A model generated the notes under the pieces. The model had not been told where the DNA came from. It worked only from the letters and a program-made list of their open reading frames with translations, and did no database searches. DNA of 64,000 bases from Holacanthus passer (taxonomy: Eukaryota; Chordata; Actinopteri; Pomacanthidae): assembly GCA_025331565.1 (NCBI GenBank), contig JAFREQ010000025.1, forward strand, positions 1,550,001 to 1,614,000. Direction: 5' to 3'. A program made the position numbers and the translations under genes. Shown piece after piece: positions 1-12,038 of the stretch (position 1 is its first letter; every line of letters begins with the position of its first letter).

Positions 1-491
1 GTTTATTTTGAGCAACCAATTGTCCAAAACAAAAAGATAATTCTTAAGACTTAAAAATATCCACATTTTAGAAGCTGCAACTTGTGGATTTTTGGTATTC
101 TTGCTTAAAATAAACTGCTCTAAATGATTTGTCAATGACCAACTTGTTGCCAGTAATTGTCTGGCTACATTGTCTAATGATTTCAGCTCAGAGAAGCAGA
201 AGATGTACCCATGGTCAAGTTGTTCTAGTAAATACAGTAGATTAAAAATGTCTGTGTTTCCCACACCTTGCATCACAGACTTGGGGTCATAAGTTAATTC
301 TGACCACAAAGGACAAAAACTAGTGTTCTGTTAGGATTAGAGCTCTAATGATTATAGTAAAACACAACTAAGTACTAAAAACTACTCAGGTATTGCTCTT
401 ATAAATATGACTGCTATCTGATATGTACAAAAGGATGACTGTAGATAGCTGTGGCATTGCCAAGAAGGCATCTCTGAAGTAGTAAATTGCT

Positions 492-494
<3 letters not shown>

Positions 495-526
<32 letters not shown>
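495..526. repeat. (CA)16 microsatellite
   Basis: Sixteen uninterrupted CA units lie in intergenic sequence. This is ordinary dinucleotide repeat DNA and probably polymorphic. Confidence 0.95.
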
Positions 527-530
<4 letters not shown>

Positions 531-1728
531 CAGTGCAGTCACATGCTGGCTGACTGACACAAAGGGGAGTCACAGTAATCTATGGAGCAGTAGGCAAAGC
601 ATGAGGGCTCCTCCTAACATCATATGTGTTAAGTTGTAGTCTGATAAACTTCCTGAGTGTCCACATAGTGCAATAAAAGTTATCTGGTGTACAGACTTCC
701 ACAACAGGCAATTATTTGCCAAATGCCCCGAGTATTGCATAAGAAAAGCATCAATAAGAGAAAACATATGAGCATAAACATAAACTCAGATTTCACATAG
801 TTAGATTGTTAGTTACAAGATAGGAAAGAGTATAAAACATGCTTTTAAAAGATACTCACCCTGGCAGAAGTTGTCATCAGCATATCATAGTCCCTGGCTT
901 TATGCAGGCAGGTAACATCTGTCCTAATGAACCACGTCATAAAAACATGTTTGTCCCCGGTGAGAGTTGCAGACAGACGGTCCTAAAGCTCCATCATCTC
1001 ACCGGTGCCTTCACCGTCCCGCTGCCTTCTCGTGCTTCCTGACACACGGCTGCAGTGTTTTCTCCGACAGGGGCTGATGAGTGGGGGAATTCCTGGCAGT
1101 CACATTTTCCTGGGAAATGATTGTGTCCCGGCACCAAAGTTTGGCAGCAGCCTGGTCGTAGTAAAAACCAGATGAATCAGGAGAGTTTCACAAATGAGCA
1201 AGGAAAAAAGTTGTTTAGTGTCCTGATGCTTAAAAAGTAAATAATGCTCAATAGATAATTCATTCTTAATCGCTATTAATTACATGGGTGGTGTGATCTA
1301 GTATCAATAAAAGCTCTGGATTTTTGCAGGCAAATTTGTAAACAGCTCACCAAGATTTAGTCCAATTAACGTGAAACTACTGATGAACGCTGGGGTTTGT
1401 TTTGAGTCCAGTTTTATTCTCCTGTGCAACGTCAGTCTACGATGAGTGTTTGCATAGGCAGATATAAGTGGAAATGGGCATCTTCCGGGAAAGTCCAAGC
1501 CCTTGTGAGATGAGATCAATTGAGGATAGCAGTCCTGAACGGGCGGGGTCCTGCCAGAGCTTCTCTGGAAATGATGAGCGCATGTTGGGGAGGCTGGCTC
1601 GAAGAACCTGCAGCTAAAAACACGCAACATTTGTCGATAATTACGTGGTCCCGGAGGAAGGAGGCACGATGTTTTGTATTTAGGATGTTCTCGAGTGAAA
1701 ATTACATTATCTGTTTGTGTATTTGGGC

Positions 1729-1735
1729 AAAAAAA
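1729..1735 (-). terminator. Pol III terminator of the tRNA-Glu gene
   Basis: Seven consecutive T on the transcribed strand lie just downstream of the tRNA 3' end, the usual RNA polymerase III termination signal. Confidence 0.8.
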
Positions 1736-1741
1736 TAGTCG

Positions 1742-1813
1742 TTCCCATACCGGGAGTCGAACCCGGGCCGCCTGGGTGAAAACCAGGAATCCTAACCGCT
1801 AGACCATATGGGA
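1742..1813 (-). tRNA. tRNA-Glu (anticodon TTC)
   Basis: On the minus strand the 72-nt sequence folds as a tRNA. The acceptor stem begins TCCCATA and pairs with TATGGGA at the end. The D-arm/A-box region is TGGTCTAGCGGTTAGGA. The anticodon loop TTTTCAC has anticodon TTC, and the T-arm contains the B-box GGTTCGACTCC. No intron and no encoded CCA are present. A run of seven T (1729-1735 read on the minus strand) follows within about 10 nt and is a typical RNA polymerase III stop. All stems appear intact, so a functional gene is likely. Confidence 0.96.
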
Positions 1814-2618
1814 CTGGTGTTTGAGAGGCGGACGGCAGCCATTTTGAATTCAACACTACCTGTCATCCTGTTTCTTTTATTACTATCATTTTTAAAAAAT
1901 ATTTGAGTAATAACGTTTTTATAATAAGCTGTAGCTACAAGTTACATTTACGGTGATAATTTTCTTACTTTTGTAGTGTTCTGTTGTTTAATTTCCAACA
2001 TTTGGGAGTTAAGTACCATCTGGTGGCCTTTTAGCGTAACTGTACATTCAATACAAGATGCCAGACAGAAATACCTTCTATTAGTTAGACCTAAAGTAAT
2101 TAATTGATTCCAGGTTGAATTAGTCGATAAGTTGATTTTTAAATATTGAATAGGTTGAAGAAAGGAAGGATAAAACCTTAAAAACGCGAATCTCTATCGT
2201 GTTTCCGAACAAACTAAATATGGGTGCTAAACATATGACGTAATTCTGGTTGGAATGATACAAGTGTAGAAACGGGGTTTTCTCTGCTAAATAAAAATAC
2301 TCTATTTATATTTACAACTAGCTGAACTGGTTCACTTAAGCAGTCAGATATAATCAGAATATCTTTAATCACTGGTACTGTTAGTGTGTATTTATGTGAC
2401 TATGCGGTTCACTAATTTACAGCCAGTCGATTATAATGTCCCCTCTCAGGCGTAAGTGGTATCGTCCACAGACGAGCAGAGGCAGCCAAATATTTGACAA
2501 ACTAGCAATCGTTGGCTAAAGCCAGCTAGGAGTTAAAATAATACACCGATAAAACACATTTCCTCACACTTGAGCCGCTTAGGTTTATGCTAAGGATTTA
2601 GGTTTTCGTCTAAACAGG
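1814..2618. other. Intergenic region and ube2a 5' flank
   Basis: This spacer lies between the tRNA gene and the ube2a start codon. It is AT-rich on the left and contains short GCTA-rich pieces near 2511-2530. The ube2a promoter and 5' untranslated exon must lie here, but I cannot fix a start site. No other gene seen. Confidence 0.5.
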
Positions 2619-5238
2619 ATGTCAACTCCAGCAAGACGACGTTTAATGAGAGATTTTAAACGGTAAGCGAAAAGAAAACAACAGAGAAGTAGCTACAGCT
2701 AACGTTAGCAAACCTCCGGGTAGCTTCTTAGCGTTAGCCTAAACATCACCAGCGTCAAATACTAATACAGATTGATATATAAACACTGGTGGGTTGTGAT
2801 CGTGTTTTTGTCTTCAGTAATATTAGCTGCCGTTAATTTGGGGTAAGCTAATGACAGGTAATTGTTAACGTTACTGGTAGGTAACGCGGACAACAGTGTT
2901 AGCAAGGCAGCCAGGAGTAGTAACCTTAGTGTTGTGTAACTTACTGCTCGTTTTCATGGATGCAACGGTCAGATATGTGATTTAATATCTTATAGAAGAT
3001 GATGACTTCTTAAGTCTTCCCTGAAATTGTTGATGGCTCTGTTCATATACAATTTCTATGGGTTGTATTGGTGGCTGGTTATTGGAGATACAGTTCAAGT
3101 CATTGGCCAGATGGCACCTCCTCAGCCAGATGAAACGTTTGGGTGGATCTTCATTGTCCAAACACACACTGATCAAGGGAACACCTACCCCTGGGCCTTG
3201 ATAGATCACTATCTAAGCCTGAGGATAAGCAACCATCTGCCATGCAGTCACTGAAAACCTGGAGACGCTCAGCTCAGTTGGCTATGGCACATGGTTTCTT
3301 ATCCCTGATCTACAGTATGTTCCAGCAAAACAGTACTGATGATCACAGAGTCCAAGACCTAATCCCGGTTGGCTCACTGTCAGGATCAATCATCCAAGTA
3401 TTTTTTGACCACCTAACCTTTGATAAACATTATGAATGTGGTTGTAATGACTAAGCAGGTAGAACAGTCCTCCACAGACAATTCAAAGTATTTTACCCCT
3501 TCACAGTATTTTTATAGTATGATTGATGTCATTGTATTTCAAAAACAAATCTAGATGATTAATGAGTATTATAATAATATTTTTATTATGTTGATGTCCA
3601 CCCAGCTGTAAATCCCAAAGCAGTGTTTGTCTGCAAATCTTGGAACAACTTGGGGCTTGTTTCATATTCGACAGATCCTTGCTGTGTCTTGGGCATAATG
3701 CTGTATATAATAATACACTATGTCTAGTAGTAATGACTTCATGTGTAATAATGTGTTATACTCTGTCTAATATCACCTTTTTTATGTGATACCAATGTGC
3801 TTTTACTGTATCTGTTAGGCTGCAAGAGGATCCTCCAGCTGGAGTTAGTGGGGCCCCATCAGAAAATAATATCATGGTATGGAACGCTGTCATTTTTGGG
3901 TAAGTTTTTTTTTTTTTTTTTTTTTTTAACTATGACAGAGGGGTTATAGACATTTTAGTGATTATTTCGGAGAAGTATTCACTACTTGTTTTTGGACATA
4001 AAGTAAGTGATAAATCTGTAGTTTATACCAGCAGGTCTTGTGAACATTTTGAATTAGAGTGCGAGAAGTTCACAGGAGCTTTGTCTAAGTTGATTTTCAA
4101 CTTCGATGTTACCTCTCTTTTAGGCCAGAGGGAACACCTTTTGAAGATGGTAAGTCCGTTCTAAAACTCTTCACATCCAAATAATTTGTCTTTCAAGACC
4201 TGCTATGGGATTAATCCTACATATGTGTGAATTTCCCCACTGTGGGACGAATAAAGTTTTATCTTATCTTATCATATATTCATTGTGAATCCAAACACTG
4301 GATTTTATAAGTTATGCTATGGTTATGACTAGATTTTACATGCTGCCTTTCAAATTGTATCAGGTGAAACCATTGATCAGGTCTCCTACATGAATCAGAT
4401 GCAGTCTGTTTTATAATAAGTTCAGTTGTTTTAGCCAATATTTTACTGCACTGGACTTGGTGTCCTACAAACCCAAGAATGACACACCTTTGATTTGGAG
4501 TTAACTCCCTCACTGTCTTCTTCAGCATCTGTGGAACATGAGAAGATGAGCTCTTCTTTTACCAGCATTTTACTACAGTAATCAGCTGATTTAGTCTTGA
4601 TTTTGATACTGGTTTAGGTAAATGTATTTTAATTCCTACTATGCCATTACTTCTTATTTTCAGGAACCTTCAAACTTACCATTGAGTTCACAGAGGAATA
4701 TCCAAATAAGCCTCCAACAGTGCGATTTGTCTCCAAAATGTTTCATCCAAATGGTATGTACTTCACTGCCAGGGCTGGATAATTGCACTAACATTTTCAG
4801 TTTCATCTCAGTTGCAGCATGTAAGGGCTGTTAGATTTATCTTTTAAATATCACAGGAAAACTGACTTGTTTTCTGGATCCTCCGTCTAAAAAAGCTTTA
4901 TATTCCATATGCTCTTTTGCAGTGTATGCAGATGGCAGCATATGCTTAGATATACTTCAAAATCGTTGGAGTCCAACCTATGATGTCTCTTCAATCTTAA
5001 CTTCAATACAGGTAAGCTAACACAGTTTTTTCAAGTATCAAGTAACTTATGCATGTGATGATTTAATTAGAAACCTGACTCTCTGACATTCTTTGTTGTA
5101 TATTTAAAGTCTTTACTGGATGAGCCAAACCCAAACAGTCCAGCCAACAGCCAAGCAGCCCAGCTGTACCAGGAAAACAAGCGGGAGTATGAGAAGAGGG
5201 TTTCTGCTATTGTTGAACAGAGTTGGCGTGACTGTTGA
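2619..5238 (+). CDS. ube2a: Ubiquitin-conjugating enzyme E2 A (RAD6 homologue)
   Basis: Six coding exons (2619-2662, 3819-3899, 4124-4149, 4664-4753, 4923-5011, 5110-5238) give a 152-residue protein, the normal family length, with all intron phases consistent. It begins MSTPARRRLMRDFKR. It contains the E2 HPN motif (residues 78-80) and the catalytic cysteine Cys88 in SICLDILQNRW. The C terminus EQSWRDC distinguishes UBE2A from UBE2B, which as I recall ends NDS. As I remember it, the human protein matches throughout. The family partners with RAD18 to monoubiquitinate PCNA and with RNF20/40 to ubiquitinate histone H2B, in the nucleus. The neighbour nkrf converges on it, as in human Xq24. A retroposon tail sits in intron 3, and intron 1 carries GCTAAC palindromes. 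Confidence 0.97.
3905..3927. repeat. Poly(T) run in ube2a intron 2
   Basis: About 23 T residues start five bases after the exon 2 donor. A long pyrimidine run this close to a donor is a slippage-prone site. Confidence 0.85.
4224..4274 (+). repeat. Retroposon 3' tail in ube2a intron 3
   Basis: The stretch contains GAATTTCCCCACTGTGGG, then ATAAAG, then TTATC repeats. This is the tail of a very common teleost non-LTR retroposon/SINE group. A near copy lies at 48381-48431 in nkap. Only the tail is recognised, and the family name is left open. Confidence 0.75.
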
Positions 5239-6150
5239 CCCCTGTTATTGTTCGAGTATGAACAGTGTCCAGCCCAGAATCAAGAAACCACAGATCAAGA
5301 AAACAACTCACAGAAATAAAACGACACATCTTAAAATCCTTCTCAGTATATTTGTTCCATAACTGTTGCTAAGTTTGTATGCTGTTGTGTTGTGGCATTC
5401 ACTCCTGCCGAATGCTGTTGTTGGGCAAATAGCGTATGTTTGTTAAAAGTTAATGTACCTTGTTATATCTGGGTTACTTGCTACATGCCCCAACTCTTTT
5501 CTTTTTTAAAAAAGGCAATAGCCAGTCTCTCGGTTGTCACTTTTCTACCTGTTTATTTACACATGAAGTAAACTGGTTGGATGATACAGTGACAGTTACT
5601 TAGATGTGCTTGCTGTGTGGTTTGCTGTGTAGATACCAACAGTTCATATCTCCAAAAAAGACAAAGCTGTTCATGGGTGTTTCTCCTTCTGTTTCAGTGG
5701 CCTCTCTCCTTTTTGGTTTTGTTTCTTTCTGCCTTTTGAAAGCCTTTCAGAGGGATAGAAAAATTGACCTGGCATGGACATCCATCTCTCTAACAAGTTA
5801 TGAACTCAACAGATGCCTTTGGGGGTCATTTTTCTCTCAAATGTACTTTTAAAGCCATGCCTTTTGATTTTAAAAATGTTCTAGATATTGGTGAATATAT
5901 ATATGTCCCTCTTCAACACAGAAACAAGACATTTAGTTCCCCTTTCGGGCACTTCACTTTGTTTCATGCACAGAGTTTCATAATGCTGACATTCAAAGGC
6001 TGTGTGAGAACATTTCTATGCTATTTTACAATCTTACAAATCAGCTGTCATAATAGGCTGATAATACTGTTTAAAACAGGATGGTGTCTGTTTTCAGATT
6101 ATAAAACTTTGCACTGGTAACCCATGTAACAAACTGTACATTTTCTTGTA

Positions 6151-6163
6151 AATAAAATAAATA
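6151..6163 (+). terminator. ube2a: ube2a poly(A) signals
   Basis: Overlapping AATAAA hexamers close a 3' UTR of about 0.9 kb. The distal nkrf signal on the other strand is only about 80 bp away, so the two genes converge closely. Confidence 0.7.
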
Positions 6164-6816
6164 TACATCAGTTCTCTTTGCTGCTTTTGTACAAAAATAT
6201 CCATCAAGTTCAGCCTGTTGGTGGTTATCAGTTTTAATTTATTCAGTTATTACAGCTGAGAAAACAAGCAGACAAGTTAACTGTATTCACGGACCAACAC
6301 ATCTGACATTTAACAAAGATCACAGCTTTGATTTTCTGCTCATGGATGCAGCTTGTACTTGTAGAATGATCTCCAGGTGTTGAAAGAGCAAACAACATTG
6401 CAGGTATTGCTGAATAGAGATGTATCACAACAGTGAGACAGGTACATCTAGCTACAGTTTGATGTTAATGCCTCTCTAATCCTTGTCAGTCAACTGTCTA
6501 CAATGTTCACAAACAAGCAGTGAAAAGCTGCATATTCTGCCAGGTTCCTTAAATAGTCACAAAACAAAAGTGAATGCAGGTGACAAAACCCTCGTCAAGA
6601 CATTTCTTTGAAATTCACGAGATAACGGGAGCATTATCAGGACATGATACCATAAAGCACTGAACACAAGCTTGTGCAAATGTGAAACAAATAAAGGACA
6701 TGGAATGGCAGGAGACAAAAAAGACAAATTACTTATCCTAAAGCCCCTGCTAAAGCTAAAGTACATTTCATGGCAAAGGAATGCAGAAACCACAGGTGAT
6801 ATATGAGGGATTCTCA

Positions 6817-6822
6817 TTTATT
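6817..6822 (-). terminator. nkrf: nkrf poly(A) signal (proximal)
   Basis: AATAAA read on the minus strand lies about 120 bases past the nkrf stop codon. A second AATAAA at 6238-6243 would give a longer 3' UTR reaching almost to the ube2a end. Confidence 0.55.
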
Positions 6823-6944
6823 AATGTGTGTAGTAAATTTGTCACACACAAGTATAAGTTACACTTGAGTGTGATTTGTTCTGAAGTCCAAGCCGATGAC
6901 AATGTTATGTGTCTTTTTTTTCTCCATTTTGCTCTGCATGCAAA

Positions 6945-9900
6945 TTAGTGAGAGGCCTGAGGTTTCACAAGCTCGTAACGTCCCACCTGTCCTTCCTGTA
7001 AAAGCTGACCAATGAGCTGGTCCTTGTGTACTTTGCGACTGACAACGAGGAACCGTTGCCATCCCTGTCCGTATGACTTGCTTCGTAGGCCATATTTCTG
7101 GGATATCTGGTGGATCTGCTTGCGTTCATCATTGGTGAGGTCAGTAGAGAAGCGAAGATCATCCTGCCGGTCTGAACTGGCATAGTTACGAATGATGTCC
7201 TCAATGTCACGCTTGCTGAGCTGGTTTCCAGTTTTGTCCGTGTCCATACCCAACCCTTCTCTGGAGAACTGCTCCTTCACTCTGATTGGTTCTGCGATGC
7301 CTTCCCCATCTCGCCCCAGACCGCCTCCTTTCCAGCCCATCTTACGGAGCAGCTGGTTTCCGATGTTATCTTCCTTAATCTCCTGTCTTGTGGCCTCCTC
7401 CCCGGAGCGAGCCAGGATCTGGGATCGGGATATGGCGTCGCTGTGACCCTCCTTTCTTAGGTTGGATTTGACCACAGCCTGCGTCTGTCTCAAGGTGGCT
7501 AAGGCCTCCATTGCTGCAATGTGCTTCACTATTTTCTTGGGCCCAATTCCTGCTGCCACATACTGTCCTTCCAAGTAAACTTCACACCTCCAGCGATGAT
7601 CAGGCAGAACTGTGAACTTGTAGTCAGCACTCACTTTGTTAAACTGAGCTGTGTCATTAATGATACAGATTGCATTGTCAGAGTTTTCCAAGATAACCAA
7701 CTCACTCAGATGCTTCTTTTTGCCAACCTGCTGCCCAAAGCGTCCACCACAATCAGACTGATTATTTCCTCTGGAGTATTGTGATTGTTGCTGTTGTTGT
7801 TGTTGTTGCTGCTGCTGCTGCTGTTGTTGTTGTTGTTGTTGTTGCTGCTGCTGTTGTCGTTGAGCCTGGACCATGCGAAGTTTCCTCACTGCTTCTTCAG
7901 CTGCTGCATGCTTTGAGCTCTTTTTAGTGCCCCTTGCCTGTGCTACCAGCTCATCCTGCAGGAAAACACTGCACAGCCAAGCACTGCTGTTGGGCAGCAG
8001 GTCAAACTTATAGTCTATCTGCATGCGATTAAAAGCCGCAGAATTGTTGAGTATGCAGATGGCGTCGTGAGCATTGTCCATAACCACAAACTCTGTCCAG
8101 TGCTTCCTTTTGTCAGGCTCATATTGGCCTTTAGAGCTGGGTGTCGGTTTATCCTCTGGGTTGCGGAGTGCAGGTAAAAAGGCCGGGGTCGGGCTATGCA
8201 TCTGGCACACAACTATGTCATTCACTACTGAGTGTCTGTATTTGCGCTGCACAACACGAACCTCAACAGGTTTCAGGAAGAGTTTTACAGCCTGCTCTGA
8301 GGCCCGGTCCCTTGCTCCATTTTTACTCCCAGAGTATCCAGTAGCAAGATACACACCCTGACATCTCAGTTCACAGGCATAACCGTCTGTTGGTACTTTC
8401 CTGTTCTTCGGTAGGTCAGCCTGAGGAATATCCTTCAGGTTGACATAAATATACTCAGGATTAGTCTTGCAGGCTTGAATGCTGCGGCTTAACATGAAAT
8501 TATAATTTGGCGAGTCACTCCCAGTCATGAACATAGGGTCCCTGAAAGCAACAGCCAATGCAGATGCTACATTGGCAATCAGCCTTTGCTTCTCATCTAA
8601 TGTTGACTGAGATACAGGAAGAGGCTGCGCTGAAGAGCCTGACTGAGAAGTGGTGGGACTGCTCCTCCCCGGGCTGTTGTAAACTCTGCAGAATGGCCTG
8701 CTTGATGACGGCCGGTCCTGATGACTGTACCCCAAACCCTGACGTCCAGAATCCCAGCCTCCAGATCTACTCCCTCCCCCGTATCCATTATATCTGTGGG
8801 GCTGGGAATAGGAATCTGAATTTCGAGAGCTGTGGGCTTCATACTTGGTTATGTAGTCCTGCTGTGTTTTTGCCATGAAGTTTGAAGTGGACCCACGTCC
8901 TCCATAGCCCAGCCCACTTGTACTACCTGAAAAAAACTCTCTGTCTCTGTCTCGGGCTCTATCTCTATGGGAACCCCAAGAGTCAGAACTGTACGATGGC
9001 ACTCTGTCAAAAGCAGGCCTCAGGGAGGAGGAGCCCTGCGTCCTGCTGGTGCTGCTGTAGGAAGAGTGTTCAGTGTCCCTCTGTCTCACACCGTACGACT
9101 CACTCCTCCTGCGCTCCTTATCGTTCTCCTTCTCATCAGCGCCACTTCCTCCACTGCTTCCACCACTCACAAAGTGTACAGGCTCGAATCGAGGTCTGGA
9201 ACCAAATTTTGACACAGGCATTTTCCTCATGGGTTCGTCTCCTGCAATAACATGCCACAGATAACAGTTAGAAAACCTGAAAGGGCGTCTGATTTGACTC
9301 AGGGCACTTACATATGAATCAATTATTATCTCAGAAAAGTACAACAGGGCGATTAACAGTCCAGTGAAACTGGTTTGAAAGCAAGATGTTGTGGCAGAAC
9401 ATAATGGTCAAGTTTCCTGAAGTAGGCAGGTCAATTCCTAGAGGTACATGTCCTGCTGCCTTAGATACTCAGTAGTGAAACAAATCTTCAGCTGTGAATA
9501 GTCCCAAACAAATGCATTCGCAACAAAGAAGAGTAAGAGGAAATACTCCTGTTTGAGTAATGTTTGGTTAAAACAACAGTGTCCAATTGTTAAAGGAAAT
9601 TGAAATTATGTATGGTAGTATAGGATCTGTGGACAAAAATATAAAATATTGCTGGCCTCATTCTTATACACTGGAAACAACTGCAATTTGGCTGCAACCT
9701 AAAACTCAAACACACCTCTGACTCATCTTACTGCTGTTACCACTCATGAGCCCTGGCAAACATCACTTCACGTTTAATGTTTGGACTGCCCCAAAATCAG
9801 CAATCAATGAACTTTGCATAGGTCTGAGAGTAGTTATAAAATATGTTATAAAATATTTTGGGGCTTATTTAGATATAAGGATGTAATGGTGAAACACAAA

Positions 9901-10032
9901 CAGTACAGAAACATTAAAACAGAGCCCAGATCAAGACTCACTGCCATCAGAAGAAGTAGGTCTCTTTTTTGCTTCAGAACTAGGACTTGGGTCAAAGGAG
10001 GGCATTTCGCCAGTGCAAGTCCCTTCTGCCAT
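6945..10032 (-). CDS. nkrf: NF-kappa-B-repressing factor
   Basis: Two coding exons (9942-10032 and 6945-9241) give 795 residues; human has 690. The start MAEGTCTGEMPSFDP matches the conserved human MAEG...GEMPSYD segment. It splices in frame (donor GTGAGT at 9941, acceptor at 9242) to KMPVSKFGSRPRFEPVHFV, so the methionine further upstream in the large exon's open frame is not the start. The order is: low-complexity Ser/Gly/Arg region (~50-240), dsRNA-binding-like segments (~250-480 and ~530-640), a 24-glutamine tract (493-516), a G-patch (GNQLLRKMGWKGGGLG, ~655-700) and a C-terminal R3H-type region (~705-795). Family knowledge: nucleolar/nuclear protein that works with XRN2 and DHX15 in pre-rRNA processing and represses some NF-kappa-B targets. 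The extra length comes mostly from the N-terminal disordered part and the polyQ. Confidence 0.95.
7785..7856 (-). repeat. nkrf: Glutamine-encoding CAG/CAA repeat in nkrf
   Basis: Seventy-two bases encode 24 consecutive glutamines with mixed CAA and CAG codons, so the tract is interrupted at DNA level. It lies in the linker between the dsRNA-binding-like regions, where human NKRF has no such tract as I recall. Confidence 0.95.
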
Positions 10033-10620
10033 CACCAGCACCGTCCAAATCAAATCCAGGCCATACCTGTTATTGAGGTCAAAGATGGAAGTTAGACATC
10101 ACGTGAATGAAAACACAAACACAAACATTTGGACATAAGGAGTAAATACTCCATGCTGCCTTTCACATTCCCTGGAAAACAAACACCACCTGAATGCAGC
10201 ACGCAGGGGCTGAATTACAAACTACGTGTCTGGACAAAACACTGCATTACACGACTGAACATTTAATAAATATGATGTAAAATGAGAGAAAGAAATCAGG
10301 TGTATTTTGTACACAAGGCCACAACAGAGTGACGCAGTGGGCCGACAGGATCCATCTCTCACAAGCAAACATGTTTAAGAAGCTAAACATTACACTGATT
10401 TAAATATGCGACCAGTTAGCTGGGTCATATCCTCACCTTCAGGTGTAGCCTTTGGTCCGATTTATACCTCTGTCCTTCAGCTGAGCGAGACACAGTGCAT
10501 GTATTTTTATGTTGAGCCGGCTATTATTAACGTGCTAGCCTCTTTTAGCTAGTCGGCAACCCGGTGGTGGCTGCTAGTATTAGCCAGCTAGCTAGCTAAC
10601 CCAGCTCCACTTGCCTGGTC
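10033..10620 (-). other. nkrf: nkrf 5' untranslated region and promoter area
   Basis: On the minus strand a donor (GAAG then GTGAGG, exon edge 10437) and an acceptor ending near 10048 define a noncoding first exon upstream of the coding start. The exon start, roughly 10450-10620, carries many GCTAGC/GCTAAC units. The septin6 3' end is only about 350 bp further on. Confidence 0.5.
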
Positions 10621-10966
10621 ATATACTTTTCTATCGTCTTCAGAGGAAACCGACATGTAGGTTTGTGTCCTTTAAGTGATATTTCTGAGACGAGTACTTT
10701 AAAAATGCTGCACAGACAGTCCCGGGAGCTACAGATGCTCATTCAGCTAACTAGCAGGAAGCGTCCATTTTCTGGTCCAGCTACAGTAAAATCATGGCGT
10801 CTGACAGCGCGCCGGCCCATAATGCTTTGCGGCAGCAGCGTTTAAACACAGTAACATGCTTTCACTTCTGAAATGTGTGCATGTGGTTTTCAAACTGAAC
10901 TGGATGTGAGTTACGTGGTGGCAATTTCTGTTTAATAAAGTACAAACTTCAATCTTGTCTTTCTTT

Positions 10967-10972
10967 TTTATT
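10967..10972 (-). terminator. septin6: Candidate distal septin6 poly(A) signal
   Basis: AATAAA on the minus strand, followed by AT-rich sequence just before the nkrf promoter. Assigned to septin6 by position only. Other candidates are 12518-12523 and 14938-14943. Confidence 0.4.
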
Positions 10973-11450
10973 CAAGATCTGCAGATTTACAAACAAAGTC
11001 AAATGGATGTGAGTTTTATATACAACAGCTGCTGAGGTCAGAGAGGTCACATATGATCTCAAACTGGGACAAAAACAGAGCAGTTCATCTTATCTTGACT
11101 GACAGCTTGTTATACAAAGAGAAGAAGGATCCAGAGTTTTCAGGACATTTTCTGCACGACAAAGTTCACAGGGGCCTGAAAATCTCCATGATACTCACAA
11201 CACGCATCTTACAGCAGAAATATGCTACTGACTGTAAAGATATTGTGTGTTAATCTCACTCACTGCAGTTTCACTTAAACTGATTTTAACAGTGATCTAT
11301 AATTACCTTAGTTTTCAACAGTGTAACCTCATTATTGCCATATACTGTCAGTTGTTGCACATTCATTTTTAAACGTATGCCTCTAATGCTCTATACAAAG
11401 TAATATATACAAAAGTGTGAAAATATACAAAGTTTTTCTGGCTTAATTTC

Positions 11451-12038
11451 TAATGATGGAAGACATATTCAGCTGCTTTTCTTAAGTATCAAAAATAGTT
11501 ACATGTAAATGTCTGTATTCACAGTATTACTTGAGTAAAAGTGCAGAAGTAAATAAAATTTAAATATTATACATATAAGGGGCATTTTAATTTAGTGACC
11601 GTTCTCTATTTATACTGTTTGGTGGTTTAATCAACAGATTAATCAATTATAATGCGTTTTATTTTATAAAGTGATTATATATTTTGTAGGACAGGACAGT
11701 GTGGGTTGTGCACACTGCTCTCGATTGACATCTTCCTCATCCTGCTGTTGGTTTTCTTGTACATGTTAGGGCAGCACAATTTATCATGTTATAATTAATA
11801 AGCTACATCCAACTTCAACCTGACTAAAGGACTAATCAGCCAGAGTAATTAGCAATGGACCATTAATTAGCAAAGTAAAAAGTAAAGGGTATGAGTAAAA
11901 AGTGTTTCAATTCCCTCTGAAATTTAGTAGAGGTACAAAGTTGCATTGCAATGGCTAAGTCCAAGTATTGTAAATTAAGTGCAATACTTGTACTTTGTCA
12001 CAAGAAAAACTACTTTATTAATCATTTGTCCAGCCTTG
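11451..12038. mobile_element. Degraded hAT-like MITE, copy 1
   Basis: Contains blocks such as TTACTTGAGTAAAAGTGCAG near the left end and CCCTCTGAAATTTAGTAGAG towards the right end. These belong to an abundant percomorph nonautonomous element with CAGTGGTGGA termini. Both termini are eroded here. Related copies lie at 33524-33979 and 39898-40401. Confidence 0.65.

Larger units (their letters stand above)
1..1741. other. Left flank without a supported gene
   Basis: I see no convincing coding exon here. Open frames are short and resemble no family I know. Contents are a (CA)n microsatellite near 495-526 and, on the minus strand, two donor-like sites near 856 and 1001 in slightly GC-richer sequence. 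In human the gene left of UBE2A is STEEP1, head to head with it, but its conserved N terminus was not found here. Confidence 0.5.

Noticed and set aside
495..526. CRISPR-like or satellite array
   Set aside because: It is a plain CA microsatellite; no array with regular spacers was seen anywhere in the window.
1304..1630. 108-residue minus-strand open frame near the tRNA gene
   Set aside because: No conserved motif, poor start context and no splice partners; likely chance.
9242..9344. N-terminal extension of the big nkrf exon beginning MYFSEIIIDSYV
   Set aside because: A splice acceptor (TTATTGCAG) lies at 9242, and an upstream exon with the conserved MAEG...GEMPSFD start joins in frame, so this extension is intron.
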